Assembly (NCBI GenBank): GCA_021852095.1
Contig: JAJZOC010000065.1
Span: 1-5,903 of the forward strand
Length of the DNA: 5,903 nt
From: a bacterium
Lineage (GTDB): Bacteria > Patescibacteriota > Microgenomatia > Levybacterales > UBA12049
Reading direction: 5' to 3'
Shown here one piece after another: positions 5,764 to 5,903 of the stretch (position 1 is its first letter; each line of letters begins with the position of its first letter). The notes below the pieces were generated by a model, which saw only the letters and a program-made list of their open reading frames with translations, had not been told where the DNA came from and searched no databases. The translations under genes and the position numbers were made by a program.

Positions 5764-5790
5764 GAGATCCTGAAACAAGTTCAGGATGAC
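5764..5790 (-). repeat. Palindromic element, copy B (upstream of the GIY-YIG gene)
   Basis: ATCCTGAA (5767-5774) pairs perfectly with TTCAGGAT (5780-5787) around an ACAAG loop, flanked by GAG and GAC. Read on the minus strand it is GTCATCCTGAACTTG followed by TTTCAGGATCTC, which I recognise from memory as a very common intergenic palindrome of many unrelated bacterial genomes, often mistranslated as CHPELVSGS. Its inner edge is two bases from the GIY-YIG start codon, so a transcript starting upstream would carry a hairpin next to the start. Its outer arm is the founder of the tandem array. Confidence 0.85.
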
Positions 5791-5903
5791 AACCTTAAAG
5801 TTCAGGATGACAACCTTAAAGTTCAGGATGACAACCTTAAAGTTCAGGATGACAACCTTAAAGTTCAGGATGACAACCTTAAAGTTCAGGATGACAACCT
5901 TAA
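5780..5903. repeat. Perfect 21-bp tandem repeat array, running off the window end
   Basis: Units start at 5780, 5801, 5822, 5843, 5864 and 5885: five complete identical 21-bp units and 19 bases of a sixth cut by the window edge. Each unit begins TTCAGGATGAC, the right arm of palindrome copy B, and continues into ACCTTAAAG. Only the first unit still has its pairing partner arm (5767-5774). There are no spacers, so this is not a CRISPR array. Complete identity suggests recent expansion by slippage or unequal recombination. The total length is unknown because the array continues past 5903. Confidence 0.95.

Larger units (their letters stand above)
5439..5793. mobile_element. Candidate GIY-YIG/palindrome unit with ~30-bp inverted ends
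   Basis: The GIY-YIG gene is enclosed by two inverted copies of one palindrome. The 27-bp cores (5442-5468 and the reverse complement of 5764-5790) agree at 23 of 27 positions, and a further GTT on the outer side of each (5439-5441, 5791-5793) also matches. Only two bases separate each core from the stop or start codon. The layout recalls REP/RAYT units, where a nuclease gene lies between inverted palindromes, but here the nuclease is a GIY-YIG protein rather than a Y1 transposase. No target-site duplication is visible; the right flank is the tandem array. Mobility is an inference. Confidence 0.45.

Noticed and set aside
5780..5903. CRISPR array
   Set aside because: Units are 21 bp, head-to-tail and identical, with no unique spacers.
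5780..5903. Heptapeptide-repeat protein encoded by the tandem array
   Set aside because: The 21-bp period leaves some frames open (VQDDNLK or FKVVILN repeats), but no start codon with a ribosome site is seen, and the frame of the GIY-YIG gene hits TAA at 5797-5795.

Overview
The window looks like a piece of a small AT-rich bacterial genome, most likely a Candidate Phyla Radiation (Patescibacteria) member close to Microgenomates. The reasons are a polymerase-like membrane protein fused to TPR repeats with a Pro/Thr tail, a LamG-type secreted protein ending in a typical GLIDDVRIYN segment, AATTTTCAATTTTCAAT-type intergenic repeats, and start codons without clear Shine-Dalgarno sequences. One feature points towards Chloroflexota-like biology: a Pro/Thr linker followed by a C-terminal YLPLI motif. 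The taxonomy is inference from style, since no marker gene is present.

Layout. Positions 1-135 (+) are the 3' end of a LamG/concanavalin-like surface protein. It is followed by a nested inverted repeat (139-233), a frameshifted remnant of a second LamG 3' end (232-294) and a strong palindrome (272-291). Positions 330-2471 (-) encode a multi-pass Wzy/WaaL-like membrane protein with C-terminal TPRs. A repeat-built gap (2472-2607) separates it from 2608-4083 (-), a Tat-exported beta-propeller protein with a Pro/Thr/Ser linker and a short hydrophobic C-terminal motif. The 4084-4240 gap holds two divergent promoters with perfect TTGACA boxes. Positions 4241-5422 (+) encode an AAA_14/DUF4143 ATPase. 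Positions 5471-5761 (-) encode a single-domain GIY-YIG nuclease, and the window ends inside a perfect 21-bp tandem array (5780-5903).

How they fit together. The LamG protein, polymerase-like protein and propeller protein all belong to the cell envelope or surface, so the left two thirds looks like a surface-function region. The ATPase and GIY-YIG gene are accessory genes. The most interesting structure is the GIY-YIG gene: it is enclosed, with only 2 nt between gene and repeat on each side, by two inverted copies of a 27-bp palindrome (5442-5468 and 5764-5790). The two copies differ by a compensatory base-pair swap and by loop changes only, and the tandem array grows from the outer arm of one copy. 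This suggests a compact, possibly mobile nuclease-plus-palindrome unit of about 355 bp. A second theme is promoter placement: the propeller gene has a textbook TTGACA-N17-TATAAT promoter whose -10 box overlaps the longest possible start codon, so it is probably translated from a leaderless mRNA.
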